Positions 8,947-16,876 of a stretch of 64,000 nt of DNA are shown here, piece by piece. Source of the stretch: Nocardia acidivorans NBRC 108247 (lineage in GTDB: Bacteria; Actinomycetota; Actinomycetes; Mycobacteriales; Mycobacteriaceae); assembly GCF_001625085.1 (NCBI RefSeq), contig NZ_BDAW01000023.1, positions 62,001 to 126,000 on the forward strand. Direction: 5' to 3'. Within the stretch, counting starts at the first letter, position 1. Each line of letters opens with the position of its first letter. The notes under the pieces are model-generated. The model saw only the letters and a program-made list of their open reading frames with translations, made no database searches and had not been told where the DNA came from. Made by a program: the position numbers and the translations under genes.

Positions 8947-9975
8947 ATGTCCCGTAGGCGAACCCTCATGCGCATCGCATTCGCGATCGTTCCCGTCGCC
9001 GCACTCGTCGCCGGATGCGGTTCCGACTCCGGCGGCGGCAAACCCGCCGTCGTACTGAAGGTGGTCGACCCGGGCAATGAGGGACCGATCGCGGTCGGCA
9101 AGCGGGACGGCAGCTTCGACGCCGCGCTCGCGCCGCTCGGCGCGAAGATCGAATGGGTCACCACCACACCGGGTTTCAGTTCCATGCTGAAGCTGTTCAA
9201 CACCAGGGAACTCGACGTCTCGGGCGCGGCCTTCAGTCCGGTGGTCGGTGCGCTGTCCAAGGATGTGGGCGTGCGGATCGTGGCGGTACAGGATCCCGCG
9301 GGCAAGGATCAGAGCGGCATCATCGCCTCGCCCGGTTCGGGTATTCACTCGGTGGCCGATCTGGCCGGCAAGCGGGTCGCGGTGAATCCCGCCGCCAAGG
9401 GTGAGTACATCCTGCTCAAAGCCCTTGCCCAGGCCGGGATTCCGGCAGACAAGGTGACGCGGGTGCCGCTGCAGCAGAAGGATGCCGCCTCGGCCTTCGC
9501 CACCGGCAAGGTCGACGCCTGGGCCTCGTTCCTGATTCCGTATCAGGAGGCCAAGGCCAATGGCGGGGTCGAGATCGCGACCGAGCAGAGCATTGGCTCC
9601 AAGGACAACAGCGTCGTCGTCTTCCGCACCGAGGTGCTGGACAAGCATCCCGATATCGCGGCGAGGTATCTCGAAGTGCTGCAACGCCTCACCGCCGATC
9701 AGCGGGCCAAGCCCGCGGATTTCGAGAATGTCTTCGAGACGTCCGGGCCGCGTGCGCTCTCGGGTCCGCGCCTGAGCGATGCGGTGCGGGTCGGCGCTGA
9801 GGCCACCGTGCCGCGACTGCCGTCGGCGAACGATGCCGCCGATCTGGCCGATGTGGTGAATCTGTTCTTCGACAACGGCGTGATCACCCGCCGGATCACC
9901 GCCGAGGACATCTTCTACGATCTGAGGTCCAAGCTGACGCCCGAGCAGCTGGCGGCGGTCAAGGCGGGCAGCTGA
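8947..9975 (+). CDS. ABC transporter substrate-binding lipoprotein (SsuA/TauA-like)
   Basis: A 342-residue solute receptor anchored to the outer face of the membrane. The N terminus has the basic MSRRRTLMR, a hydrophobic stretch and the lipobox LVAGC, with lipidation at Cys25. The mature part follows the NMT1/SsuA type II binding fold: 'GPIAVGKRDGSF', 'FSSMLKLFNTRELDVSGAAF', then 'SVADLAGKRVAVNPAAKGE'. An AGGAG lies just before ATG 8947. As the first gene of an operon with permease, ATPase, a DszB-like enzyme and SsuD-like oxygenases, it most likely binds a sulfonate, sulfinate or related organosulfur compound. Confidence 0.85.
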   Translation: MSRRRTLMRIAFAIVPVAALVAGCGSDSGGGKPAVVLKVVDPGNEGPIAVGKRDGSFDAALAPLGAKIEWVTTTPGFSSMLKLFNTRELDVSGAAFSPVVGALSKDVGVRIVAVQDPAGKDQSGIIASPGSGIHSVADLAGKRVAVNPAAKGEYILLKALAQAGIPADKVTRVPLQQKDAASAFATGKVDAWASFLIPYQEAKANGGVEIATEQSIGSKDNSVVVFRTEVLDKHPDIAARYLEVLQRLTADQRAKPADFENVFETSGPRALSGPRLSDAVRVGAEATVPRLPSANDAADLADVVNLFFDNGVITRRITAEDIFYDLRSKLTPEQLAAVKAGS

Positions 9976-9976
9976 T

Positions 9977-10828
9977 ATGGCCGTCATCACCGCGATTCCC
10001 ACCGCGCCCGCACAGGTCGAATCGGTGCTCACCGCACCGCGCGGGCGGATCGAACGGTCCAGGCCCGCATGGCTTTCGGTGCCGCTGCGGTTCCTGTTGC
10101 CCGCGTTGATCTTCGCGGGCTGGTGGATCGGTTCGGCGTCGGGCGCGATCTCCCAGCAGGTGCTGGCCGGGCCGCCCAAGGTGTGGGACGCCTTCACCGA
10201 ATTGGCTTCGAGCGGGCAGCTGGCGGACTTCGCGGCGGCATCGTTCGTCCGCGCGGCCGCCGGGGTGGGCCTGGGCGTGGGGGCCGGGCTCGTGCTGGGG
10301 CTGCTCGCCGGATTGTCCGGTCTCGGTGAGGAAGTGGTCGATTCGACCATGCAGATCGTGCGGGCCGTGCCGTTCCTGGCGCTCGCACCGCTGTTCATCG
10401 CCTGGTTCGGCATCGACGAGCTGTACAAGGTGCTGCTGATCGCGGTGGCGACCATCGCGCCGATGTACGCGTACACCTATCTCGGGGTCCGCAATGTGGA
10501 TCGCAAAATGGTCGAGGCCGCACGGAGTTTCGGGCTCCGCGGGCCGCGACTGGTGCTCGAGGTGATTCTGCCGTCCGCGCTGCCGGGCATCCTGATGGCA
10601 TTGCGAGTCTGCCTGTCCATCAGCATTACCGGGCTCATCGCGGCCGAACAGGTCGGCACGCGTGAGGGCGTCGGCTACCTGGTCACGCTGGCGCAGGAAT
10701 ACAACCGCACCGACTACATGGTGTTGTGCGTGGTGCTGTACGCGCTCCTGGGCCTGGTATTCGACGGTGCGGTGCGCATCATCGAGAAACTCGCCATGCC
10801 GTGGCGTGAACAGGTGGCGATCCGATGA
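9977..10828 (+). CDS. ABC transporter permease (SsuC/TauC-like)
   Basis: A 283-residue membrane component with about six helices. The EAA loop that contacts the ATPase is recognisable: 'VEAARSFGLRGPRLVLEVIL' followed by PSALPGILMALR. The start codon is one base after the SBP stop, and the 3' end overlaps the ATPase gene by 4 bp. It should move the ligand delivered by the upstream lipoprotein. Confidence 0.88.
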   Translation: MAVITAIPTAPAQVESVLTAPRGRIERSRPAWLSVPLRFLLPALIFAGWWIGSASGAISQQVLAGPPKVWDAFTELASSGQLADFAAASFVRAAAGVGLGVGAGLVLGLLAGLSGLGEEVVDSTMQIVRAVPFLALAPLFIAWFGIDELYKVLLIAVATIAPMYAYTYLGVRNVDRKMVEAARSFGLRGPRLVLEVILPSALPGILMALRVCLSISITGLIAAEQVGTREGVGYLVTLAQEYNRTDYMVLCVVLYALLGLVFDGAVRIIEKLAMPWREQVAIR

Positions 10829-11535
10829 GCACCGCGGTATCGATCACCGGATTGCGGAAGACGTTCGGCGACAAGACCGTTCTCGACGGCATCGATCTCA
10901 CCATTGCCCGGGGCCAGTTCGTGGTGCTGCTGGGCCCCAGCGGCACCGGTAAGACGACCCTGCTGCGACTGCTCACCGGCCTGGAGACCCCGGATGCGGG
11001 TCAGCTGCTGGTGCCCGCGCGGCGCACCACCGTGTATCAGGAGCCGCGACTCATCCCCTCCAAGCGGGTGCTCGCCAATGTGATTGTGGGGCAGCGCCGT
11101 TCCCGCGAGCACCGCGAGGCCGGACTGCGGGCGCTGGCCGAGGTGCATCTCGACGGTAAGGCCCGGCAGTGGCCCGCGACGCTGTCCGGCGGCGAGGCCC
11201 AGCGCGCCGCATTGGCTCGCGCGCTGGTGCGGGAGCCCGAATTGCTGCTGCTGGACGAGCCTTTCGCGGCGCTGGACGCGCTCACCCGGTTGCGGATGCA
11301 GGATCTGGTCGGCGATCTGGTCGCCCGGCATCGGCCCGCCGTGCTGATGGTCACCCACGATGTCGACGAGGCGATCCGGTTGGCCGATCGCGTCCTGATT
11401 CTCGACCGGGGCCGGTTCGCGGTGGACACCACCATCGAGCTACCGCGGCCCCGCGATCTCGCGGACCCCGAAATCCGCGGTCTCCGTACCGAATTCCTTC
11501 ATCATCTCGGCGTCCGGCCCACCGCCGCCCGCTGA
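10825..11535 (+). CDS. ABC transporter ATP-binding protein (SsuB/TauB-like)
   Basis: A 236-residue cytoplasmic ATPase. Walker A is LGPSGTGKTTLLR, the signature is LSGGEAQRAALARALV, Walker B is LLLLDEPFAALDA and the switch His lies in VTHDVDEA. Length and motif spacing fit the nitrate/sulfonate/taurine importer family. It overlaps the permease by ATGA and is followed 24 bp later by the desulfinase-like gene with its own ribosome binding site. Confidence 0.9.
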   Translation: MSTAVSITGLRKTFGDKTVLDGIDLTIARGQFVVLLGPSGTGKTTLLRLLTGLETPDAGQLLVPARRTTVYQEPRLIPSKRVLANVIVGQRRSREHREAGLRALAEVHLDGKARQWPATLSGGEAQRAALARALVREPELLLLDEPFAALDALTRLRMQDLVGDLVARHRPAVLMVTHDVDEAIRLADRVLILDRGRFAVDTTIELPRPRDLADPEIRGLRTEFLHHLGVRPTAAR

Positions 11536-11559
11536 CCCTTCGCCGTACGAGGAGCGATC

Positions 11560-12585
11560 ATGACCGAAACACTCTGGTACACCCGCTGCCCGGTGCCGAC
11601 CGCCAGCGGTCTGGCGCACAGTCTGGGCTGGTTGGGCGAGACCGCCGCCGCTTCCGGGCTGGAGTTCGGCGTCCTGCAGGACGCCGGGCCGGAACTGGCC
11701 GCGCACCATTTCCTGCACGATCTGTCCGGGCTGGTGCGCGAGGGCGGGAATGTGCCCGCCCTCGCCGCCCGCGCACAGGGGTCGCCCACCCGGCTGATCG
11801 GGTTGACCTGGATCGATGAGGCACAGGCGATTCTGGTCGGACCGGATTCCGAGGTGGCGGGACCGAGTCAGCTCGCGGGGCTGCGGCTGGGCGTCCCCGC
11901 CTGGGCGCAGGATCAGGCGCGTAGTTTTCCGCGCGCCATGGCGCTGCACGGCTTCGCCAGTGCGCTGAAGCTCGGCGGTCTCACACTCGCCGACGCCTTT
12001 GTCACCGAGGTCCCGGTCGAGCGAAATCCGCAGGTGCGCAATGACTCCGACGGCGCGCGGCGCAGTGTGACCTGGGGCGTGGAGGAGTTGCTACGGGGCG
12101 ACGTGGACGCCGTCTACGTCAAGGGCGCTCGGGCGCAGGAGGTCGCGCGTGAGCACGGACTCCGGGTCGCGGTCGATCTGGATGCCACCGAGAGCAAGCG
12201 GTCGCGGGTGAACAATGGCACGCCGCGGCCCATTACCGTGCACGCGGACCTGCTGGAATCGCGGCCGGAGGTGGTGATCGGATTCCTGGCCCAGAGCCTG
12301 CGCGCGGCCGATTGGGCGGCGGGCGATCTGGATGGGGTGCGCGAGGTGCTCCAGCGCGAAACGCTGTCCGGGCCGCTGGGTGTCGCGGCGGCCTACGGTG
12401 CGGACTTCCACCGGGGGCTGCATCCCTCGCTCTCGGAGGAGCGGCTCGAATTGCTCGGTATCCAAAAGCAGTTCCTGTACGCGCACGGATTCCTGGCCGC
12501 CGACTTCGATCTCGAATCCTGGGTGGCCCGCGAACCCCTGGAGCGGGCGCTGGAGCTGGTCGCGGCCGAGCGGGTGCCCGCATGA
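11560..12585 (+). CDS. DszB-like sulfinate desulfinase (substrate-binding-protein fold)
   Basis: A 341-residue cytoplasmic protein without signal peptide, resembling 2'-hydroxybiphenyl-2-sulfinate desulfinase (DszB) of Rhodococcus. The three DszB residues known to matter are in register: Cys10 in YTRCPVP (DszB Cys27, SNCPVP), His50 in AAHHF (DszB His60) and Arg60 in LVREGGNVPAL (DszB Arg70, TRFGGEIPPL), with the His-Arg spacing of 10 conserved. The C-terminal YGADFHRGLHP and the QFLYAHGFL helix also match DszB blocks. DszB cleaves an aryl C-S bond and releases sulfite. No DszA or DszC lies nearby, so the substrate is probably not dibenzothiophene. GAGGAG precedes ATG 11560; the 3' end overlaps the next gene by ATGA. 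Confidence 0.8.
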   Translation: MTETLWYTRCPVPTASGLAHSLGWLGETAAASGLEFGVLQDAGPELAAHHFLHDLSGLVREGGNVPALAARAQGSPTRLIGLTWIDEAQAILVGPDSEVAGPSQLAGLRLGVPAWAQDQARSFPRAMALHGFASALKLGGLTLADAFVTEVPVERNPQVRNDSDGARRSVTWGVEELLRGDVDAVYVKGARAQEVAREHGLRVAVDLDATESKRSRVNNGTPRPITVHADLLESRPEVVIGFLAQSLRAADWAAGDLDGVREVLQRETLSGPLGVAAAYGADFHRGLHPSLSEERLELLGIQKQFLYAHGFLAADFDLESWVAREPLERALELVAAERVPA

Positions 12586-13679
12586 CCGAATTTTTGTGGC
12601 GACTGCCCAGCCGGGGCGACGGCAGGCATGTGCGCGCCGAAACGCGGTATCGCGGTGGCTTCGGCGGGCCGCCGCCGACCACACCGGCGACGGATGTGCG
12701 GGTGGGACGGTACGGACCGTTCGATGATCTGCATCAGATCATCGATGCCGCAGAGCTTTCCGGAGTGGACGGGGTGCTCGCGCCCTACGATCCCGCCGGC
12801 GAGGAGTCGTGGATCGTGGCGGGCGGGGCATTGCGCGCGACTCGGCATTCGCGGGTCGTGGTCGAATTCCAGCCCGCCTTCGGCACTCCGGTGTACGCGG
12901 CGAAGATCTCCGCGACGCTGCAACAGCATTCGCACGGGCGGCTCGGGTGGCGGCTCGCGGTCGAGACCGATACCGCCGATACCCGGGCCCGCGGCGATCG
13001 GGTGAGTGGTGCTGATCGCCATGCGCGGGCGGCGGAATTCCTGACCGTGGCGCGTGGCGTGTGGAATGAAACACCGGTTCCCGGTGCGGGATTCCAGGGC
13101 ACCGGGTTCGAATTCGACGGTGCGTACTACGCCGTGGCCGACGGCGGGTTCCGGGGGATTCTCTCGGGACTGCCCTTTCCGGAGGTGTATCTGTCGGGTA
13201 CGTCGGCGGCCGCGCTGGAACTCTCCGCGCAACACGGTGATGTGCACGTATTCACCGAAACACCCGACGGTGTAGCGGCATTGGTGACCGAGCTGGGTGA
13301 GCGGGCGGCCGCGGCCGGGCGGAGCGTTCGAGCCGGGCTCGAACTGCCGATCATCGCTCGCGAGACCGAGCAGGAGGCGTGGGCTCGGGCGCACCGGCAG
13401 TGGTCCGAGGCGCATGCCGAGAACCCCTCCCCCGCCTTGGATCTCGGGGACGGCCGGTGGGCCGGATTCGCCGAACTCGGGTACACCCGGCCGATCGGCC
13501 TGGTCGGCAGTTATGAGCAGGTGGCGCAGCGGCTTTCGCGCTATATCGCCGCCGGGATCGACAGCTTCACGCTGGTGGGTCACCCGCATATCGAGGAGGT
13601 GCACCGGACCGGGGAGCATCTGCTGCATCTGGTCGACCCGGCCGGGCGCACCCTGACCGGTCAGGAGGCACGAGCATGA
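12582..13679 (+). CDS. SsuD-like FMNH2-dependent monooxygenase 1
   Basis: A 365-residue luciferase-like (LLM) flavin monooxygenase. The N terminus FLWRLPSRGDGRH parallels SsuD's FWFLPTHGDGHY, and the TIM-barrel C terminus ends SYEQVAQRLSRYIAAGIDSF with HPHIEE. The ATG at 12582 lies in an ATGA overlap with the desulfinase stop; the longer open frame upstream is only a shadow inside that gene. Residues aligning with E. coli SsuD Arg226, His228 and Tyr331 appear as Glu, Pro and His, which argues for a different substrate. It needs reduced flavin from a reductase not encoded here. It could oxidise a sulfone or sulfonate to feed the desulfinase. Confidence 0.8.
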   Translation: MTEFLWRLPSRGDGRHVRAETRYRGGFGGPPPTTPATDVRVGRYGPFDDLHQIIDAAELSGVDGVLAPYDPAGEESWIVAGGALRATRHSRVVVEFQPAFGTPVYAAKISATLQQHSHGRLGWRLAVETDTADTRARGDRVSGADRHARAAEFLTVARGVWNETPVPGAGFQGTGFEFDGAYYAVADGGFRGILSGLPFPEVYLSGTSAAALELSAQHGDVHVFTETPDGVAALVTELGERAAAAGRSVRAGLELPIIARETEQEAWARAHRQWSEAHAENPSPALDLGDGRWAGFAELGYTRPIGLVGSYEQVAQRLSRYIAAGIDSFTLVGHPHIEEVHRTGEHLLHLVDPAGRTLTGQEARA

Positions 13680-14848
13680 CCATCGACATCTACTGGCGCA
13701 TCGGCATGGAGGGTGATCACGCCTCCCTGCGCACGCCGCGCCGCTACAACCGCGGGCATGCGGGCGGCTACGGCCCCGGCAATATCGCGCCGGGAATTCG
13801 CGATGGCGAGCTCGACGGGTACGCCTATATCGACCATATGGCCGCTGTCGCAAAGGCTTCCGAATCGGCCGGATTCCTGGGCGGGCTGCTGCCCTCGTTC
13901 CCGGTGACCGATGATCCGTGGGCGGTGGCCGCGGCGCTTGCCCGGGAGACCACCACCTATCGGTTCATGGTGGCGTTCCAGCCCGGCTTCCTGCATCCGG
14001 TGCAGGCGGCGCGCATGTCGGCGAGTCTGCAACGCGCGACCGGCGGGCGGCTGGTCTACAACATCATCAGCGGTGGCGGCGGTCCCGCCCAATTGTGGTG
14101 GGGCGACAAGGTTTCCCATGACGACCGGTATGCGCGCACCACCGAATTCCTGGAGGTGCTGCGGGGGGTATGGGATGGCGAGCCCTACGATCACGACGGG
14201 CGGTTCTTCCATACCGAAGGGGCCGCGCTCGCACCGGGATTGGCGGGACAGCCGTTTCCGGAGGTGTACTTCTCCGGGTCCTCGGGTGCTGCCGTCCAGG
14301 CGGCGGGACGGCACGCGGACTACTATCTGTCCTGGCTCGAGCCCTACGCCGACCTGCGCGCCAAATTCGACGGCGTTCGCGCCCATGCCGAAACCACCGG
14401 TCGCACACCGAAATTCGCGGTGCGCATCGATATCGTCGCCCGGCACACCGAGGAGGCGGCCTGGGCGGAGATCGAGAAGGGCTGGGCCTTCGTCGACCGT
14501 GACGCCGCGAACCGGGCCGCACAGGGCGATTCGGTCGGTGCGGCGCGCATCACCGGCTGGGTCCCCGAAACCATTACCGGCTACCGCGATCTGGAAGTAC
14601 AGCCGAATGTGTGGTGCGGCTTCAGCCTCATTCGCGGCGGTCCGGCCTTCGGTCTGGTCGGCAGCTATGAGCAGGTCGCGCAGCGGCTCGACGAGCTGAT
14701 CGATCTCGGGGTCGACGCGTTCATCCTCGCGGGGAATCCGCATCTCGAGGAGGCGTATCGCGTCGGCGAGGAGGTGCTGCCGCTACTGGGCCGGTCCCGG
14801 CTCACCGCACCGGCTGCCCAGGTACCGCTCGCGGCCGCCCATCGCTGA
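13676..14848 (+). CDS. SsuD-like FMNH2-dependent monooxygenase 2
   Basis: A 390-residue paralogue of the preceding gene and closer to SsuD proper: DSVGAARITGWVPE and 'LEVQPNVWCGFSLIRGGPAF' parallel SsuD's DSVGQQRM and NLWAGVGLVRGGAG, and AGNPHLEEAYRVGE matches GYPHLEEAYRVGE. The Arg of the RGG loop (SsuD Arg297) and the Arg226 equivalent are kept, but the His228 position is Asp and Tyr331 is Asn. It starts in an ATGA overlap. Two SsuD-like enzymes in tandem after a DszB-like enzyme suggest sequential oxidation of one compound or use of two substrate classes. Confidence 0.83.
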   Translation: MTIDIYWRIGMEGDHASLRTPRRYNRGHAGGYGPGNIAPGIRDGELDGYAYIDHMAAVAKASESAGFLGGLLPSFPVTDDPWAVAAALARETTTYRFMVAFQPGFLHPVQAARMSASLQRATGGRLVYNIISGGGGPAQLWWGDKVSHDDRYARTTEFLEVLRGVWDGEPYDHDGRFFHTEGAALAPGLAGQPFPEVYFSGSSGAAVQAAGRHADYYLSWLEPYADLRAKFDGVRAHAETTGRTPKFAVRIDIVARHTEEAAWAEIEKGWAFVDRDAANRAAQGDSVGAARITGWVPETITGYRDLEVQPNVWCGFSLIRGGPAFGLVGSYEQVAQRLDELIDLGVDAFILAGNPHLEEAYRVGEEVLPLLGRSRLTAPAAQVPLAAAHR

Positions 14849-14918
14849 GTCGTCCAGCAATGAATGCATCGTGCCGCGGTCTCGCACGGATCCGACGAAA
14901 CCTGTTGGGCCATAACCG

Positions 14919-14953
14919 GTGTGGATCCCGGCCACAACTATGCCGGGATGACG
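14919..14953 (+). repeat. Dispersed inverted-repeat element, copy 1
   Basis: GTGTGGATCCCGGCC, seven bases, then TGCCGGGATGACG. ATCCCGGC and GCCGGGAT form a perfect 8-bp inverted repeat inside it. The same element recurs at 61248-61282 and inverted at 61197-61227. Here it lies in the 207-bp gap between the second monooxygenase and the last gene of the sulfur cluster. Confidence 0.7.
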
Positions 14954-15055
14954 GCGGCGGCATCCCGCCTCGGTAATCGTTTCACCTCATCTCTCGCGTT
15001 GCTTCCCACCGCGGCACCGAATCATTCGCGTTCCGCACTGAATCGAGGAGTATTC

Positions 15056-16003
15056 ATGTCCCTTCGTGTCGGCTACTTCCCGCACAACAATTCGCTGTTC
15101 GTGCTGCGGCATCGCGGCATTCTGGAGACCCGCCTGCCCTATGTGGAGTGGGTCGATCTGCGCGAGCTGCCCGCCACCGAGCGGGTCGATCCGAAGACGG
15201 GTCTGCCTTCGCTGCACTCGGATTGGCTGTTCACCGAGGGCGGATACGACTTCATCGGGACCGGATTCACCCCGCCGGTCACCGGGCTGGCCAAGGGGCG
15301 CGACCTGGTCTACGTGGGTATCTCCGGGCCGCGCGTGGAGAACGGCCGCCTGGTCACCAAGGCCGACAGTGGGATTCGCACGGCGGCGGATCTGAAGGGT
15401 AAGCGCGTGGGGATCGCGCACGGCTCGTGGCAGACCACGCTGCTGCTGTTCGCACTGGAGCAGGCGGGGCTGACCTGGTCGGATGTGGAGCCGATCGATA
15501 CCGATGTACGCGATGGCGGGGACGCCCTGCTCGCGGGTGACCTCGACGCCTGGGTCGGCGCGTATCCCGGGCTGACCGCGGTCGAGGCGGCCGTCGCACT
15601 GCATACGCTGGTCGACACCGAGAGCGTGTTCAGCCATCCGTCGCTGTGGTTCACCCGGCGCGATATCGCGGAGAATCAGCGCGAGGCCCTGGTGGCGATC
15701 ATCGCCTCGCTCCAGGAATCCGATGCGTGGATCACCGCCAATCCGCGTGAGGCCGCGCGGTACTTCGTCGATGATGTCGTGGCACGAGGCGGTTCGGCGG
15801 ACCTCGACGCCTGGGAGGCGGCCCTGCGCGGGCGGCCCTTCGGGGTCAACGCGGTGACCGCGGAGTTCCTGGACGAGCAGCAGCATGCCGCGGATCTGCT
15901 GGCCGCCAACGGTCTGCTGCCGCGTACGGTCCGGGTGCGCGATGCGGTGCTGCCGTGGATCGGCGAGGCCGTCGAGGCGACCAAGGCCGGTTCCGCGGTC
16001 TGA
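15056..16003 (+). CDS. Substrate-binding-fold protein without signal peptide, in the organosulfur cluster
   Basis: A 315-residue protein with the SsuA/NMT1-type binding fold: 'VGYFPHNNSLFVLRHRG', 'IRTAADLKGKRVGIAHGSWQ' and 'DGGDALLAGDLDAWVGAYPG'. ATG 15056 is the start because GAGGAG lies just upstream; the longer frame begins inside repeat sequence. No signal peptide or lipobox is present and no cysteine was noticed, so it is neither a normal receptor nor a DszB-type catalyst. DszB itself has this fold, so a cytoplasmic enzyme or ligand sensor is possible. It follows the monooxygenases after 207 bp and may have its own promoter. Confidence 0.65.
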   Translation: MSLRVGYFPHNNSLFVLRHRGILETRLPYVEWVDLRELPATERVDPKTGLPSLHSDWLFTEGGYDFIGTGFTPPVTGLAKGRDLVYVGISGPRVENGRLVTKADSGIRTAADLKGKRVGIAHGSWQTTLLLFALEQAGLTWSDVEPIDTDVRDGGDALLAGDLDAWVGAYPGLTAVEAAVALHTLVDTESVFSHPSLWFTRRDIAENQREALVAIIASLQESDAWITANPREAARYFVDDVVARGGSADLDAWEAALRGRPFGVNAVTAEFLDEQQHAADLLAANGLLPRTVRVRDAVLPWIGEAVEATKAGSAV

Positions 16004-16052
16004 TTGTGCGGCGCGGCGATCTTTCGCCGTATCGACCCCGGCGCATGGTGAT

Positions 16053-16066
16053 CGATCGTACGATCG
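16053..16066. promoter_or_regulatory. Perfect 14-bp palindrome upstream of the sugar-type ABC operon
   Basis: CGATCGTACGATCG is fully self-complementary and ends about 50 bp before the start of the ATPase gene. That is a natural place for an operator of the sugar ABC operon; no regulator gene is adjacent. Confidence 0.35.
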
Positions 16067-16114
16067 GCGGACGGACCGGATGTCCGTTCTGTCGATGTTG
16101 CCGGGGTGATCGCC

Positions 16115-16876
16115 ATGCCTGCCGTGGTATTGGAAGCCGAAGGGCTGGTCAAACGGTACGGTGGCGTGGAAGCGTTGCGGGGGGCCAACTTTCAGGTGTG
16201 CGCCGGGGAGGTCGTGGCGCTCATCGGGGATAACGGGGCGGGTAAGTCCACGCTGGTGAAATGCCTTTCCGGAGCGGAGCAACCCGATGGCGGGCGGATT
16301 CTGCTCGAGGGCGAACCGGTGCGGCTGGCCTCGCCCACGGCGGCCCGGCGGCTCGGGGTGGAGACCGTCTATCAGGATCTGGCCGTAGCACCCGACCTGG
16401 ATCCGGCGGCCAATCTCTTCCTGGGTCGCGAGCTGGTACGGCGGGGGCTGCCGGGCAGGCTCGGGATGCTCGATCGCAGGGCCATGAGAACCCAAGCGGC
16501 GGAGCATTTCCAGCGGCTGGGCGTGATACTGCCGCGCGCCGATATTCCGATCGGATCGCTCTCGGGCGGGCAGCGGCAGACCGTGGCGGTGGCGCGGGCG
16601 GTCATGTGGGCCAGCAAGGTGGTGTTCATGGACGAGCCCACCGCGGCGCTCGGGGTCGTACAGCGCGAGCGGGTGCTCGATGTCATTCGGCGCGTGCGGG
16701 ATCAGGGGACAGCGGTGGTGTTGATCAGCCACAATATGCCCGAGGTGCGGGCCGTGGCCGATCGGATCGAGGTGCTGCGGCTGGGGCGGCGGGTGGCGCG
16801 GTTCACCTCCGATGCCACGCTCGAACAGCTGGTCGGGGCCATGACCGGGGCCATCGAGGCCGAGGATGTGGCATGA
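16115..16876 (+). CDS. Sugar-type ABC transporter ATP-binding protein
   Basis: A roughly 253-residue ATPase: Walker A LIGDNGAGKSTLVK, signature LSGGQRQTVAVARAV, Walker B VVFMDEPTAALG and switch region LISHNMPEV. The 'YQDLAVAPDLDPAANLFLGR' segment is typical of the ribose/xylose/fructose importers (RbsA, XylG, FrcA), here with a single ATPase domain as in FrcA. ATG 16115 is preferred over GTG 16106 because GGGGTGATC, an extended Shine-Dalgarno match, sits six bases before it. The gene overlaps the permease by ATGA. Confidence 0.85.
   Translation: MPAVVLEAEGLVKRYGGVEALRGANFQVCAGEVVALIGDNGAGKSTLVKCLSGAEQPDGGRILLEGEPVRLASPTAARRLGVETVYQDLAVAPDLDPAANLFLGRELVRRGLPGRLGMLDRRAMRTQAAEHFQRLGVILPRADIPIGSLSGGQRQTVAVARAVMWASKVVFMDEPTAALGVVQRERVLDVIRRVRDQGTAVVLISHNMPEVRAVADRIEVLRLGRRVARFTSDATLEQLVGAMTGAIEAEDVA

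Noticed and set aside
11560..14848. Classical dibenzothiophene 4S (dszABC) operon
   Set aside because: Only a DszB-like gene is present; the oxygenases are SsuD-like, not DszA or DszC, so the name dsz was not assigned.
14987..16732. 581-residue open frame on the minus strand
   Set aside because: It spans two good plus-strand genes and the gap between them and has the Arg/His/Pro-rich look of high-GC antisense frames.
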